Origin: Cellvibrio sp. KY-GH-1
GTDB lineage: Bacteria; Pseudomonadota; Gammaproteobacteria; Pseudomonadales; Cellvibrionaceae
Direction of reading: 5' to 3'
DNA: 64,000 bases
Assembly: GCF_008806975.1 (NCBI RefSeq)
Contig: NZ_CP031728.1
Location: forward strand, 4,423,501 to 4,487,500
In this document: positions 16,408 through 25,369 of the stretch, piece after piece
Layout: every line of letters starts with the position of its first letter
How positions within the stretch are numbered: the first letter of the stretch is position 1
The notes under the pieces: generated by a model
The model's input: the letters and a program-made list of their open reading frames with translations, nothing else
The model's database searches: none
What the model was told of the DNA's origin: nothing
Program-made: the position numbers and the translations under genes

Positions 16408-19008
16408 ATGAAATTTAAATTTAGTTACATGGCGCTCTTTATGAGTAGCTTGCTGTTGCAGGCATGCGGTGGCGGTGGTTTGGCGGGCGATGAAAAAGAC
16501 AGTACCGATCCATTAATTCCTGAGCCGGTTGTTGATGATGGTTCTGATCGTCCGCGTCCATCGGAATCAACCCCTTTTATTAAGGCAGATGGCTGGTTAT
16601 TGAAGGATGTTGCGGGGCAATCAATATTTTTGCGCGGCGCCAATATTTTATTTGGCGATAAACCTCTGGATCGAATCAAAAATATTACTCCGGTAGCAGA
16701 AATTGGTTCAAACGTTGTGCGTCTGCAAGTGAAGAAAACGACACGTAAAGAAGAGCTGGAAGGTGCGCTTGTCGATATCGTCAGCAAAAATATGGTGGCG
16801 TTGGTTAGCCTGGTTGATGATTCGCTGACTTGTAAAGATGATGCGGACGAATTGGATAAAGTGGTTACTGATTTGTGGTTGGGTTCATGGTTGGAAGTTA
16901 TTGCACAAGACCGTTTTCAACCGCATCTTATGATTAACGTGGCTAATCAATGGGGCCCCAAAAGCGTTTTCACAGAAAATACTGTTGGTTATGGTGATTA
17001 TCTGGAGGCGCATAAGCTGGTAATTCGCGAGTTCCGTAAAGCGGGTTTGAAAGTGCCCCTGGTTATCGATGCCGCTGGTTGCGGTCAGGATTATTATTCA
17101 TTTACTGCCGGACGTGCGCGTGAACTCAAAGCAGCCGATACACAGGGAAACCTGGTGCTATCGGTTCACGGGTTTGGTGAAACCTGGAGCAGTAACGACA
17201 AGGTTCGTACAGCCCTGACCAGTTTGGCAAAAACCAATATGCCGATCGTGATGAGTGGTTTTGGCGGCTCTGCTGTTGCTGCGCAAAATGAAGTGGATCA
17301 CTTGGGTATCATGCGAAAAGGTTATGGTGATGGTGGTTTGGGGTTCGCTATTCCCTGGCAATCAGCAGAAGATAAAGCTGCCTATTCAATGACACTGGAT
17401 GAACCATTATTTCTACGTGGAGCCAGTATTCGCACGGATGTATTTGTACCCAAGTCTTACGTAGATAACGGTAAGCTAGGTATTGTCATGTATTTAAAAG
17501 ATGCTAATGGACGCTACGCGAATACCGGATGGAATCAGGCCAGCAGCATGAATTTTGATGCCTGGAATAAACTGAACTTTAAATTGACCAGTGTGGATTA
17601 TTTAAAAGGCATTGGCGCTTATGTAGAAGACGGTTTTGATTTAACAGCGGTACAAAAGATTGGTTTTGAAATTGTCGCCAATGGAAAACCGGCAGATGTC
17701 AGTGGTAATTTAATTTTTGACAACCTCACGGTATTCCCTGGTATTCCACCAGTTTATATCGCTAATTTTGATACCACTAACGAAGAGTGGGAAACCCATT
17801 GGGGACCATTCACTAGCGCTGCTGCCGATGGAAAATTAACAATTCTACCGACGGGTGGGGGTGACGGCGCCGTAGACCTGCAAGGTTGGAAAGCGCCAAG
17901 TTTGTACTCGATTCCACTGGGCACAGAATTGGAAGTGGTTTTGCGCGTATTTGTTCCAGCTTCCTATGCAAATGAAACTAACGCCTGGATGAAAATATTT
18001 GGCCAGTTTGGTCCCGCGTGGGAATTTTGGCGGGATGTCCCTGCACAGAGTTTTGCGGGACTCACTGCAGGTGCCTGGAATACGGTGAAATTTAATGTCG
18101 ACTTCAGTGATGTAAGCCCATCGCAAGCATTTGGTATTCAATTGGGTGGTTTTAGTGGTGCGAAATCTGAACCGCTTTTGGTTGATTTTGTTGAAATTAA
18201 TGATCCGAATAAAACCAATACCAAAATTGTAAATGCCTTGCAATTAGGCTCCAGTTTTAATGATGGAAGCGCCGATAACTATTCGGTTTATTGGGACAAG
18301 ATGGCGAATATGGCGATTGTTAATGGAGTGATGGAAATTACCAATACCAATACTAGTGGTACAGCGGACGTCGCTATTGGGAAAGCAGATATCGCCAACA
18401 AATCACTTAACTTTGAAGGCCCGGTCACTGTCAAAATGAAAGTGTTTGTACCTGAAAGTTTTGCCGGGACAGATTTTTACTTCCAAACATTGATACAAGA
18501 TTCCGACTGGTCTCCGGATTTTACTGTGCAATGGAAGATCGATAAATTTACCCCCGGCGACTGGACTGAATTCACCTACACCGTAGATTCTTTCCCTGAT
18601 GGATTTAATAGAAAAGGTATTATGAATAATTTTGTCATCATGTTTGGCGGCAACGTTAATGGCACTATCAAAGTTGACGATGTCGAGATATACGGCAACG
18701 TTGAAGTTGAAGACTCCCAACCCATCCTTACTGTTGGTTTTGAATCCCAAGCTGAAGCCGATGTGTTTAAATTTGACTATGCCAGTGGCGGATTAAGTGA
18801 AGGTGTATTGGCAGGCGCGAATGCCAAAGCTTGGGTTAATAGCACATTACCGTTCGGCTGGATTGCCAATAGCTGGATTGGTGATGGCGGTTACGATATG
18901 TCGACATCGGAAAGTGCTGTGACCCTAACGCCAAGAGGAGAAGAAATTGCGAATGGGGAGTTTGGAATAAAAATGACAAGTTTGCCGGCTAGCTTTGTTA
19001 AGCCTTAA
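16408..19008 (+). CDS. outer-membrane lipoprotein with an apparently inactive GH5-like domain and beta-sandwich modules
   Basis: 866 residues. LLLQACGGGG is a lipobox (Cys20), followed by an Asp/Pro-rich spacer to about residue 55. Residues about 55-330 follow a GH5 mannanase-like barrel: WLLKDVAGQSIFLRGANI, MINVANQWGP, LVLSVHGFGETW and PIVMSGFGG. At the acid/base position, where GH5 enzymes read NE, there is Asn-Gln (Gln181). At the nucleophile position, where they read GEFG, there is Ser-Gly-Phe-Gly (Gly284). His254 is kept. After it come three beta-sandwich modules of about 140 residues, two of which contain a VFVPxSY/F motif, and a shorter fourth piece ending at KP. No catalysis is expected; a glycan-binding role beside the TonB receptor is inferred. 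Confidence 0.78.
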   Translation: MKFKFSYMALFMSSLLLQACGGGGLAGDEKDSTDPLIPEPVVDDGSDRPRPSESTPFIKADGWLLKDVAGQSIFLRGANILFGDKPLDRIKNITPVAEIGSNVVRLQVKKTTRKEELEGALVDIVSKNMVALVSLVDDSLTCKDDADELDKVVTDLWLGSWLEVIAQDRFQPHLMINVANQWGPKSVFTENTVGYGDYLEAHKLVIREFRKAGLKVPLVIDAAGCGQDYYSFTAGRARELKAADTQGNLVLSVHGFGETWSSNDKVRTALTSLAKTNMPIVMSGFGGSAVAAQNEVDHLGIMRKGYGDGGLGFAIPWQSAEDKAAYSMTLDEPLFLRGASIRTDVFVPKSYVDNGKLGIVMYLKDANGRYANTGWNQASSMNFDAWNKLNFKLTSVDYLKGIGAYVEDGFDLTAVQKIGFEIVANGKPADVSGNLIFDNLTVFPGIPPVYIANFDTTNEEWETHWGPFTSAAADGKLTILPTGGGDGAVDLQGWKAPSLYSIPLGTELEVVLRVFVPASYANETNAWMKIFGQFGPAWEFWRDVPAQSFAGLTAGAWNTVKFNVDFSDVSPSQAFGIQLGGFSGAKSEPLLVDFVEINDPNKTNTKIVNALQLGSSFNDGSADNYSVYWDKMANMAIVNGVMEITNTNTSGTADVAIGKADIANKSLNFEGPVTVKMKVFVPESFAGTDFYFQTLIQDSDWSPDFTVQWKIDKFTPGDWTEFTYTVDSFPDGFNRKGIMNNFVIMFGGNVNGTIKVDDVEIYGNVEVEDSQPILTVGFESQAEADVFKFDYASGGLSEGVLAGANAKAWVNSTLPFGWIANSWIGDGGYDMSTSESAVTLTPRGEEIANGEFGIKMTSLPASFVKP

Positions 19009-19017
19009 TAGATAAAA

Positions 19018-19045
19018 AACGGCTCCTAAGTGGAGCCGTTTTTTT
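19018..19045. terminator. bidirectional terminator
   Basis: AACGGCTCC (19018-19026), loop TAAGT, GGAGCCGTT (19032-19040), T-run to 19045, with A-run before the stem. It sits between the lipoprotein gene and the convergent acetyltransferase gene and can serve both. Confidence 0.88.
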
Positions 19046-19084
19046 AAACTAAATGAAGGGGGTGAACAGTATTTTTAGGTCGTT

Positions 19085-19507
19085 TTAAATATTCAACGAA
19101 AAATACTTGGCTTCAAACTTCATCCCTTTTGCAAGGTAAAACCGGTGCGCGGCTTCGCGTTGTACACCGGATACCAAACGCACTTGATCGCACTTTAATT
19201 CGCGCGCGTAATTGCAGATCCAATCAAATAATTTGCCGCCGTAACCCTGTGAGCGATCGTCCGCATTGGTAATCAGGTCATCAATTTCCAAATATTTTCC
19301 CGCGTATAACCATTCTGCAGTGCGAATACCGGCAACGGCTTTAATGGCATCCTTATCGCGCAGATAAACTAACTGATATCCGTGATTGGTTTGCATGCGT
19401 GCAACCAATGCGAGAAATTGCTCCCGGTCAAGGTGTGGGCGCAGCTGAGCTATGATTGGATAGCAGGCATTAACCTCATTGGGTGTGGTAGCAAACTCGA
19501 TGTACAT
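19085..19507 (-). CDS. GNAT-family N-acetyltransferase
   Basis: 140 residues. The start is set at the ATG at 19507 because AAGGA lies nine bases upstream; an earlier frame opening lacks such a site. The later half has DDLITNADDRSQGYGGKLFDWICNYA, which fits the GNAT acetyl-CoA loop (R/Q-x-x-G-x-G/A), and VRLVSGVQREAAHRFYLAKGM, the usual C-terminal strand-helix. It is a small cytoplasmic acetyltransferase of unknown acceptor. It follows dtd on the same strand with a 41-base gap and may be co-transcribed with it. Confidence 0.8.
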   Translation of the reverse strand: MYIEFATTPNEVNACYPIIAQLRPHLDREQFLALVARMQTNHGYQLVYLRDKDAIKAVAGIRTAEWLYAGKYLEIDDLITNADDRSQGYGGKLFDWICNYARELKCDQVRLVSGVQREAAHRFYLAKGMKFEAKYFSLNI

Positions 19508-19548
19508 ATCCGTAATTCCTTTAACTATCAACACTCGGTCACTAACAA

Positions 19549-19989
19549 CTATTCCATCTCCAACATAAAGGTAACTGGCCCGTCATTGAGCAAGCTGACC
19601 TGCATGTCGGCAGCGAAGATTCCCGTAGCGACCTTGTTATGTTTGGTGCGTAATTGCGTCACAAAATAATCGTAGAGTGCTTGCGCTTGCGCAGGTGGTG
19701 CAGCGGAGGAGAAGCTGGGGCGTGTGCCTTTTTTTGTGTCGGCGGCCAGGGTGAATTGTGAAACCACCAAAACTCCACCATCGATTTGTTGCACATTGCA
19801 ATTCATCTTGTTGTCCGCATCGGAAAAAATACGATAGCTGAGTAATTTATCAATTAATTTATTCACGGTTTCTTCAGTATCGGCTTTTTGAATACCAAGC
19901 AAGAGCAGTATGCCCTGCTGAATTTCTCCGACAATTTTATTATCGACAGTGACTGATGCATGTTTAACGCGTTGAATAAGGCCGAGCAT
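19549..19989 (-). CDS. dtd: D-aminoacyl-tRNA deacylase
   Basis: 146 residues, the normal Dtd length. It begins [15 protein letters not shown] and carries the two active-site signatures: [10 protein letters not shown] and, near the end, [12 protein letters not shown] (the Gly-Pro cross-subunit motif that rejects L-amino acids). It hydrolyses D-aminoacyl-tRNA, including D-Tyr-tRNA, in the cytoplasm. It lies 21 bases after the AraC-type regulator gene on the same strand. Confidence 0.95.
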   Translation of the reverse strand: MLGLIQRVKHASVTVDNKIVGEIQQGILLLLGIQKADTEETVNKLIDKLLSYRIFSDADNKMNCNVQQIDGGVLVVSQFTLAADTKKGTRPSFSSAAPPAQAQALYDYFVTQLRTKHNKVATGIFAADMQVSLLNDGPVTFMLEME

Positions 19990-20010
19990 TCGGAATCCTG
20001 TTTAATGGGG

Positions 20011-21207
20011 CTATGAAGCCACGGGTTGAACCGTTTTGCGGTATTCGCTCGGTGTCATGCCGGCTTTTTTCTTGAACAGCGTATTAAAGGTCGCTTTGCT
20101 GTTAAAGCCTACATCCAGCATTATATCGAGCATGGTTTTGTCGGCATGGGCACTGTCGGCCAGCATCCGTTTGGCTTCTTCCACGCGATAGGAATTAATA
20201 AACTCAAAGAAATTACAATCGAAATGGCGGTTGATAATATTGGATAGCAAACGCGGTTGCATTTTGAGTTGCCCGGCCAGTTTCTCCAGGGTCAACGCCG
20301 GTGTCAGGTAGGGCTTTTCCTTCTCCATATATTTGCGGATTTGCTCGATCATTTCCGGTTTGATTTTATCTTTTTGCAGCTCCGGTTCTTGCTCATCTTT
20401 TACTGGCTCCGGCTCGCTGGCGGGTTTTTGCTCCAAGCCTTCGAACACGCTGGAATGGCCCAGGCCAAAAAATATCAGCACGCTAACCAGTAGGAAGGTG
20501 GTGTAGTTGCCCAGTAGGCCCATGGTTTCAAAATCAGTCGTGATACCAAAGCTGATGGACAGGATAATCATGGCCGCCACCAATACTGCCCAGAAACGAA
20601 TTACCAGAAAACCGATCACCAGAATCCGCAGCCAGGTTAAATCGATTTTGTCGATGTCAGAAAAATTGGTGCGAATATGTTGGGTATACCGTTTAATTTC
20701 AATCAGGCAGATAACTCCCAGCGCCACGCGAAAAGCCTCGCGGAACAGAGTGACGTAATTCATTACCTCAGGCGCGAGTGCGAGATCATATTGTTCCTGG
20801 ATTGTTTTTTTATCGCTTACATCGAGACTGTAATAAAACAACAGTTGATAACCGACATAGAGGATAAACGGCAGCAAATACATGAGATCGGTTAATTTCA
20901 AACGATACTCTTTATAAATCAGCGAGCGTGTGTACCACAGCAATAGCGGTCCTTCCAACCAATAGCCAAAACCGAATACGTAAAATAAATTGGGAGACCA
21001 ATCAATGGCAATATGACGAAACTCCGCGCCAAAACTGATCAGGATGTCGAGCGGAATGGCTGCCTGCTGTAATAGGAAAAATGCGAGAAACACATTGCGA
21101 CTATAGTGTTCGCGTTTGATAGTCAGAAGTAGGAGCGCAAATAAAATACACTGATAGGCTGTCATTAACAGCACTACATCGTGAGTATTAAAAATGACCT
21201 CATACAT
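20011..21207 (-). CDS. AraC-family regulator with a multi-pass membrane N-terminus
   Basis: 398 residues. Residues about 8-245 contain roughly seven hydrophobic segments, including one starting VVLLMTAYQCILFALLLL and one near residue 190 with LRILVIGFLVIRFW. A charged Glu/Lys/Pro-rich linker (about 258-285) follows. Residues about 290-395 are an AraC two-helix-turn-helix domain with NFFEFINSYRVEEAKRML and GFNSKATFNTLFKKKAGM. The architecture means a membrane-embedded sensor directly fused to a DNA-binding domain, acting on chromosomal DNA from the inner membrane. Its DNA-binding part resembles that of 1251-1787. The signal and target are unknown; dtd follows it closely. Confidence 0.83.
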   Translation of the reverse strand: MYEVIFNTHDVVLLMTAYQCILFALLLLTIKREHYSRNVFLAFFLLQQAAIPLDILISFGAEFRHIAIDWSPNLFYVFGFGYWLEGPLLLWYTRSLIYKEYRLKLTDLMYLLPFILYVGYQLLFYYSLDVSDKKTIQEQYDLALAPEVMNYVTLFREAFRVALGVICLIEIKRYTQHIRTNFSDIDKIDLTWLRILVIGFLVIRFWAVLVAAMIILSISFGITTDFETMGLLGNYTTFLLVSVLIFFGLGHSSVFEGLEQKPASEPEPVKDEQEPELQKDKIKPEMIEQIRKYMEKEKPYLTPALTLEKLAGQLKMQPRLLSNIINRHFDCNFFEFINSYRVEEAKRMLADSAHADKTMLDIMLDVGFNSKATFNTLFKKKAGMTPSEYRKTVQPVAS

Positions 21208-21384
21208 GGGATCGCTCCTCTAGGGCTGTACAACATTATTAGAGTTCTAATTCAGCCAGATGCGTTGCTATTGTTGTTATGGTGCATCACTTTCGGATTC
21301 ACTGGCCCGGATAAAAGGGAGTTCCGGGCGCTATAGTATTGGGATCATATCATCGAACTAAAAAAGCCAGAAATAGCCCGCCCA

Positions 21385-21418
21385 AAATAAAACGGAGCCT
21401 GCAGGCCCCGTTTTATTT
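21385..21418 (-). terminator. terminator of the iminopeptidase gene
   Basis: AAATAAAACGG (21385-21395) pairs with CCGTTTTATTT (21408-21418), with an inner GCCTGCAGGC. It lies 33 bases past the pip stop on the reverse strand and provides a T-rich tail there. Confidence 0.75.
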
Positions 21419-21450
21419 GAAATTTATAGTTTGGTATATCATTTGGGCAA

Positions 21451-22422
21451 TCAGGCTAATTGGTCACCGGTTTTAAGCAGCTGCTTGGCGAGGTCGTCGG
21501 TTGCGCGAATCAGCGCATCAACAATACCGGGTTCGCGCGATGCGTGGCCGGCTTCACGGATAATCAGTAGCTCCGACCCTGGCCAGGCTTTGTGCAAGGC
21601 ATAGGCATTGTCGAGCGGACAAATAACATCATAGCGACCGTGCACAATCACCCCGGGAATACCTGCCAGCTTGTGCGCATCGCGCAGGATCTGGTTGGTC
21701 TCCAGGAATGCATCATTCACAAAATAATGGGCTTCAATACGTGCAAGTGATAGCGCGCGATGGGGTTCAGTAAAGGAATCCACCACATCCTGACAGGGCT
21801 TGAGAGTGGCGGTGCGCCCCTCCCAGCCAGCCCAGGTTTTCGCGGCTGACATTTGCATGATCTGGTTTTCACCGGTGAGCTGGCGGTAGTAGGCTTGCAT
21901 CATATCGCTGCGTTCATCCACAGGAATTTGGGCGATGAAATCGTCCCAGTAATCCGGGAACAGACGGCTCGCGCCCTCCTGGTAGAACCACAACAAATCT
22001 TCGCGGCGGCAGAGGAAAATACCGCGCAGAATCAACCCCAATATACGTTCGGGATAGGCTTGTGCATAAACCAGGCTTAGCGTCGAACCCCAGGAGCCGC
22101 CAAACAATACCCACTTGTCTATTCCGAGGGTGGTGCGAATAACTTCAATGTCCTCAACCAGTTTTTGGGTGGTATTACCCTGAAGTTCTGCGTGTGGGCG
22201 AGAGCGTCCGGCTCCGCGTTGATCGAACAGGATAATGCGATAAACCTCGGGATCAAAAAAGCGGCGATCGTATTTTCCACAACCGGCACCCGGGCCACCA
22301 TGCACAAATAAGACGGGAATTCCGTCGGGGTTGCCTGACTCATCAACGTACAATTCATGGGGTGGTTCTACGGCAATTTGGTGACGCTGGTAGGGCTTTA
22401 TCTCGGGATAAAAAATCTGCAT
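21451..22422 (-). CDS. pip: proline iminopeptidase
   Basis: 323 residues, an alpha/beta hydrolase of peptidase family S33. HGGPGAG is the oxyanion-hole motif, FGGSWGSTLSL carries the nucleophile Ser, and the later GRYDVICP and EAGHAS give the Asp and His. The family removes N-terminal proline from small peptides in the cytoplasm. Length and motif spacing match the Neisseria/Xanthomonas type. It is monocistronic, divergent from the WYL regulator. Confidence 0.93.
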   Translation of the reverse strand: MQIFYPEIKPYQRHQIAVEPPHELYVDESGNPDGIPVLFVHGGPGAGCGKYDRRFFDPEVYRIILFDQRGAGRSRPHAELQGNTTQKLVEDIEVIRTTLGIDKWVLFGGSWGSTLSLVYAQAYPERILGLILRGIFLCRREDLLWFYQEGASRLFPDYWDDFIAQIPVDERSDMMQAYYRQLTGENQIMQMSAAKTWAGWEGRTATLKPCQDVVDSFTEPHRALSLARIEAHYFVNDAFLETNQILRDAHKLAGIPGVIVHGRYDVICPLDNAYALHKAWPGSELLIIREAGHASREPGIVDALIRATDDLAKQLLKTGDQLA

Positions 22423-22667
22423 AAACTCGCCTTGTTCGGGTCAATCGCATAGAGGGTGCGGGTATAACGTCCACTAAAGGTAGCACAGGGGCTGCTTTAA
22501 GCGCGTTATTTTCGCAGGGAAAAGCAGTGAGATGCCACAAATTCTGGCGCCACGGCGATTTATTGTTCAATCGTGACCCGGTTTTTCTGCGGTACTTTCA
22601 GTCTTGCTGCCATAAACTGTCAGTAACCTCGATTAGCATGCCCAAAACCCCTGGCCCCGGAGCTTAT

Positions 22668-23393
22668 ATGCATCGTGCGGAACGTCTTTTTCAGCTGACC
22701 ACTTTATTGCGCAACCGCCGCACAGTGCTGACTGCAAAGCAGTTGAGCGACCATTTGCGAGTGTCTGAGCGCACTATTTACCGCGACATTCAATCCCTGA
22801 GCCTGTCCGGCGTTCCCATCGAGGGCGAGGCGGGGGTCGGGTATCGTTTGTCCCATCGCTACCAACTGCCGCCCTTGATGTTTGATCGCGAAGAAGTAGA
22901 GGCATTGTTGTTGGGCGCGCGCATGGTTAGTAGCTGGGGCGATACAGATATGGCAATCCACGCCAATCAGGCGATCCAGAAAATTCTCGCGGTATTGCCT
23001 GACCATCTGCGCCACAGCGATGAAACCTTGCCGTTGTTGGTGCCCAATATGGAAGAGGTGCAGAAATATTACACCGCCCACAGCCAGCCTATGCGCGAAG
23101 CCATTCGCCTGCATCGCTGTGTCATTATCGATTATGTGCGCGCCGATGAAGAGCACAGTTCGCGCACCATAGAACCTCTCGGGTTAATTTTCTGGGGTAA
23201 GGTTTGGACGCTGGTTGCCTGGTGCCAGCTGCGCAACGACTATCGCACCTTTCGCCTGGACCGTATTCAATCCACCGTAATAACCGATAACAGTTTTGCG
23301 ACGGGCGATCAAAAAAGTCTCAAGCATTTTCTAAACCTGATGAAAGAACGCTGCGAACAAGAACCGGAGCAAATCCAAACCGATCTCACTTAA
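22668..23393 (+). CDS. YafY-type HTH/WYL-domain transcription regulator
   Basis: 241 residues from ATG 22668, which has CCGGAG upstream; the frame is open further 5' but lacks coding character there. The start MHRAERLFQLTTLLRNRR and VSERTIYRDIQSLSLSGVPIEGEAGVGYRL form the DeoR-like winged HTH. The C-terminal half, with CVIIDYVRADEEHSSRTIEPLGL and RTFRLDRIQS, is a WYL domain, which binds nucleic acid or small ligands. Target unknown. It is 19 bases before tag, so the two may be co-transcribed and the regulator may respond to DNA damage (inference). Confidence 0.88.
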   Translation: MHRAERLFQLTTLLRNRRTVLTAKQLSDHLRVSERTIYRDIQSLSLSGVPIEGEAGVGYRLSHRYQLPPLMFDREEVEALLLGARMVSSWGDTDMAIHANQAIQKILAVLPDHLRHSDETLPLLVPNMEEVQKYYTAHSQPMREAIRLHRCVIIDYVRADEEHSSRTIEPLGLIFWGKVWTLVAWCQLRNDYRTFRLDRIQSTVITDNSFATGDQKSLKHFLNLMKERCEQEPEQIQTDLT

Positions 23394-23412
23394 CCTTGAA
23401 GGAAAATTGGGT

Positions 23413-24006
23413 ATGTCACAACAACAAAAATGCCGCTGCAGCTGGTGCGGCGATGATCCCTTGTATTGCGAATATCACGATCAAGAATGGGGCGTGCCGC
23501 TGCATGATGAGCGCAAGCTGTTTGAATTTCTTATTCTGGAAGGGGCGCAAGCTGGCTTGTCGTGGATTACCGTATTGCGCAAACGGGAAAATTATCGCGC
23601 CGCCTTTGATGATTTTGATCCCGCAAAAATTGCTCGCTACACTCCCGCCAGGGTTGAAAAGCTGATGCAAAATGAAGGAATTATTCGCAATCGATTAAAA
23701 ATAGAAAGCGCGATAAAAAATGCTCAGGCGTTGCTCGCCATGAAGAAAAATGGCGAAAGCTTTAGCGACTTTGTGTGGAGCTTTGTTAATCACAAGCCTG
23801 TCCAGAATAAGTTGCAAGGTATGCAGGATGCTGTCGCCAGTACCCCCGAATCCGATGCCATGAGCAAAGCGTTAAAGAAAAAGGGCTTTAACTTTGTGGG
23901 CACTACGATTTGCTACGCCTTTATGCAGGCTTGTGGCATGGTCAACGACCACATTGCCGGCTGTTACCGATACAAGGAGTGTGCAACGCTGGCCAAAAAA
24001 CTCTGA
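23413..24006 (+). CDS. tag: DNA-3-methyladenine glycosylase I
   Basis: 197 residues from ATG 23413, ten bases behind AAGGA. KCRCSWCGDDPLYCEYHDQEWGVP is the hallmark start of Tag; its Cys and His, with the C-terminal His-Cys part (NDHIAGCYRYKEC), form the zinc snap. EGAQAGLSWITVLRKRE is the conserved lesion-pocket region. The enzyme excises 3-methyladenine from alkylated DNA. Confidence 0.94.
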   Translation: MSQQQKCRCSWCGDDPLYCEYHDQEWGVPLHDERKLFEFLILEGAQAGLSWITVLRKRENYRAAFDDFDPAKIARYTPARVEKLMQNEGIIRNRLKIESAIKNAQALLAMKKNGESFSDFVWSFVNHKPVQNKLQGMQDAVASTPESDAMSKALKKKGFNFVGTTICYAFMQACGMVNDHIAGCYRYKECATLAKKL

Positions 24007-24187
24007 TACTGCAGTCTGCTTAACATTCCTTGAATTGCCTGCCCTGAGCAGGCTTGTTACCCTCTCCTCACTATAGACTCAATCGCTGGATTCCAGCAAT
24101 CGAGCGCAAGATTGGTCATGCCTGGCACAAGCACATCCCCTCAATTTATTGTTGTTCATTTTTGTAGCCATTCGTTGGAGCTTATCG

Positions 24188-25315
24188 ATGAAATATTCCC
24201 TGCTAGGTGCCTCACTGTGTTTTGCGCTGGCGCAGCCCTTGGCTGAGGCCAAACCGCTTGATATAAAAACTGATACCGGCAATATCCAGGTGAATACCAT
24301 TGCCGAAGGGTTGGAGAATGTCTGGAGCCTTGCCTTCTTGCCCGATGGCAATATGCTGGTGACGGAAAAACCCGGTCGCATGCGCATAGTAACTGCGCAG
24401 GGAAAAGTAGGTGAGCCACTGCAGGGGTTGCCAAAAATTTATAATCAGGGCCAGGCCGGTTTGCTGGATGTGGTACTTGCACCGGATTTCGCCACCAGCA
24501 AAAAAATCTACTTCAGTTATTCAGAGCCGGACGAAAAAGGTAAAAACAGTACCGCGGTAAGTTTTGCCACACTTAATGGCAACACCTTGGAAAACGTCAC
24601 GCGCATATTCAGTCAGCAGCCAAAAATAGATTCCGGCGCGCATTTCGGTTCGCGTCTGGTATGGAAAGAAGACGGCACACTGTTTATTACTCTGGGTGAT
24701 CGCTACAGCGAAAAAGACAAGGCCCAAACCCTGGACAACCATCAGGGTAAAGTCATTCGCGTTAATGCGGATGGAACAGTTCCCAAGGATAATCCCTTTG
24801 TAAAAACTCCGGGCGCTTTACCGGAAATATGGTCTTATGGTCATCGCAATATGCAGGGAGCTGCAATCAATCCGCTCACTAAAAAACTATGGACTGGCGA
24901 ACATGGACCACAAGGTGGCGATGAACTAAATATCGATGAAGCGGCAAAAAATTATGGCTGGCCCGTGATTACCTATGGCGAGAATTACGGTGGTGGAAAA
25001 ATTGGTGAAGGCACCCATAAGGAAGGAATGGAACAACCCGCATACAAATGGGTTCCATCGATCGCGACTGCGGGGTTTATGTTTTACACTGGCGATAAAT
25101 TCCCGCAGTGGAAAAATAATATTCTGCTCGGTAGCTTGAAAGAGCAAACACTGGTGCGACTGGTGCTGGATGGGGACAAAATTGTTAAAGAGGAGCGCTT
25201 GTTGAAAAAAGAGTTAGGGCAGCGCTTGCGCTCGGTAGTGCAGGGGCCAGATGGTTTAATTTATCTGGTAACCGATGAAAGCAAGGGTAAAATCCTGCAA
25301 TTATCACCGCAATAA
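24188..25315 (+). CDS. PQQ-dependent aldose sugar dehydrogenase family protein, exported
   Basis: 375 residues from ATG 24188 (TTGGAG seven bases upstream), with a signal peptide ending near AEA. The body is the six-bladed propeller of the soluble glucose dehydrogenase / YliI family: ENVWSLAFLPDGNMLVTEKPGRM near the start, WSYGHRNMQGAAINP and WTGEHGPQGGDELN in the middle. His and Arg of these motifs bind PQQ in characterised members. It should oxidise aldose sugars in the periplasm; whether PQQ is made by this organism cannot be judged here. Confidence 0.88.
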   Translation: MKYSLLGASLCFALAQPLAEAKPLDIKTDTGNIQVNTIAEGLENVWSLAFLPDGNMLVTEKPGRMRIVTAQGKVGEPLQGLPKIYNQGQAGLLDVVLAPDFATSKKIYFSYSEPDEKGKNSTAVSFATLNGNTLENVTRIFSQQPKIDSGAHFGSRLVWKEDGTLFITLGDRYSEKDKAQTLDNHQGKVIRVNADGTVPKDNPFVKTPGALPEIWSYGHRNMQGAAINPLTKKLWTGEHGPQGGDELNIDEAAKNYGWPVITYGENYGGGKIGEGTHKEGMEQPAYKWVPSIATAGFMFYTGDKFPQWKNNILLGSLKEQTLVRLVLDGDKIVKEERLLKKELGQRLRSVVQGPDGLIYLVTDESKGKILQLSPQ

Positions 25316-25327
25316 ATTGACAAAAAC

Positions 25328-25350
25328 TCCCGCTCTGGCGGGATTTTTTT
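25328..25350 (+). terminator. Rho-independent terminator of the sugar dehydrogenase gene
   Basis: TCCCGC (25328-25333), loop TCTG, GCGGGA (25338-25343), then seven T. Confidence 0.85.
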
Positions 25351-25369
25351 ACCTCGGTCGAATACTCTT

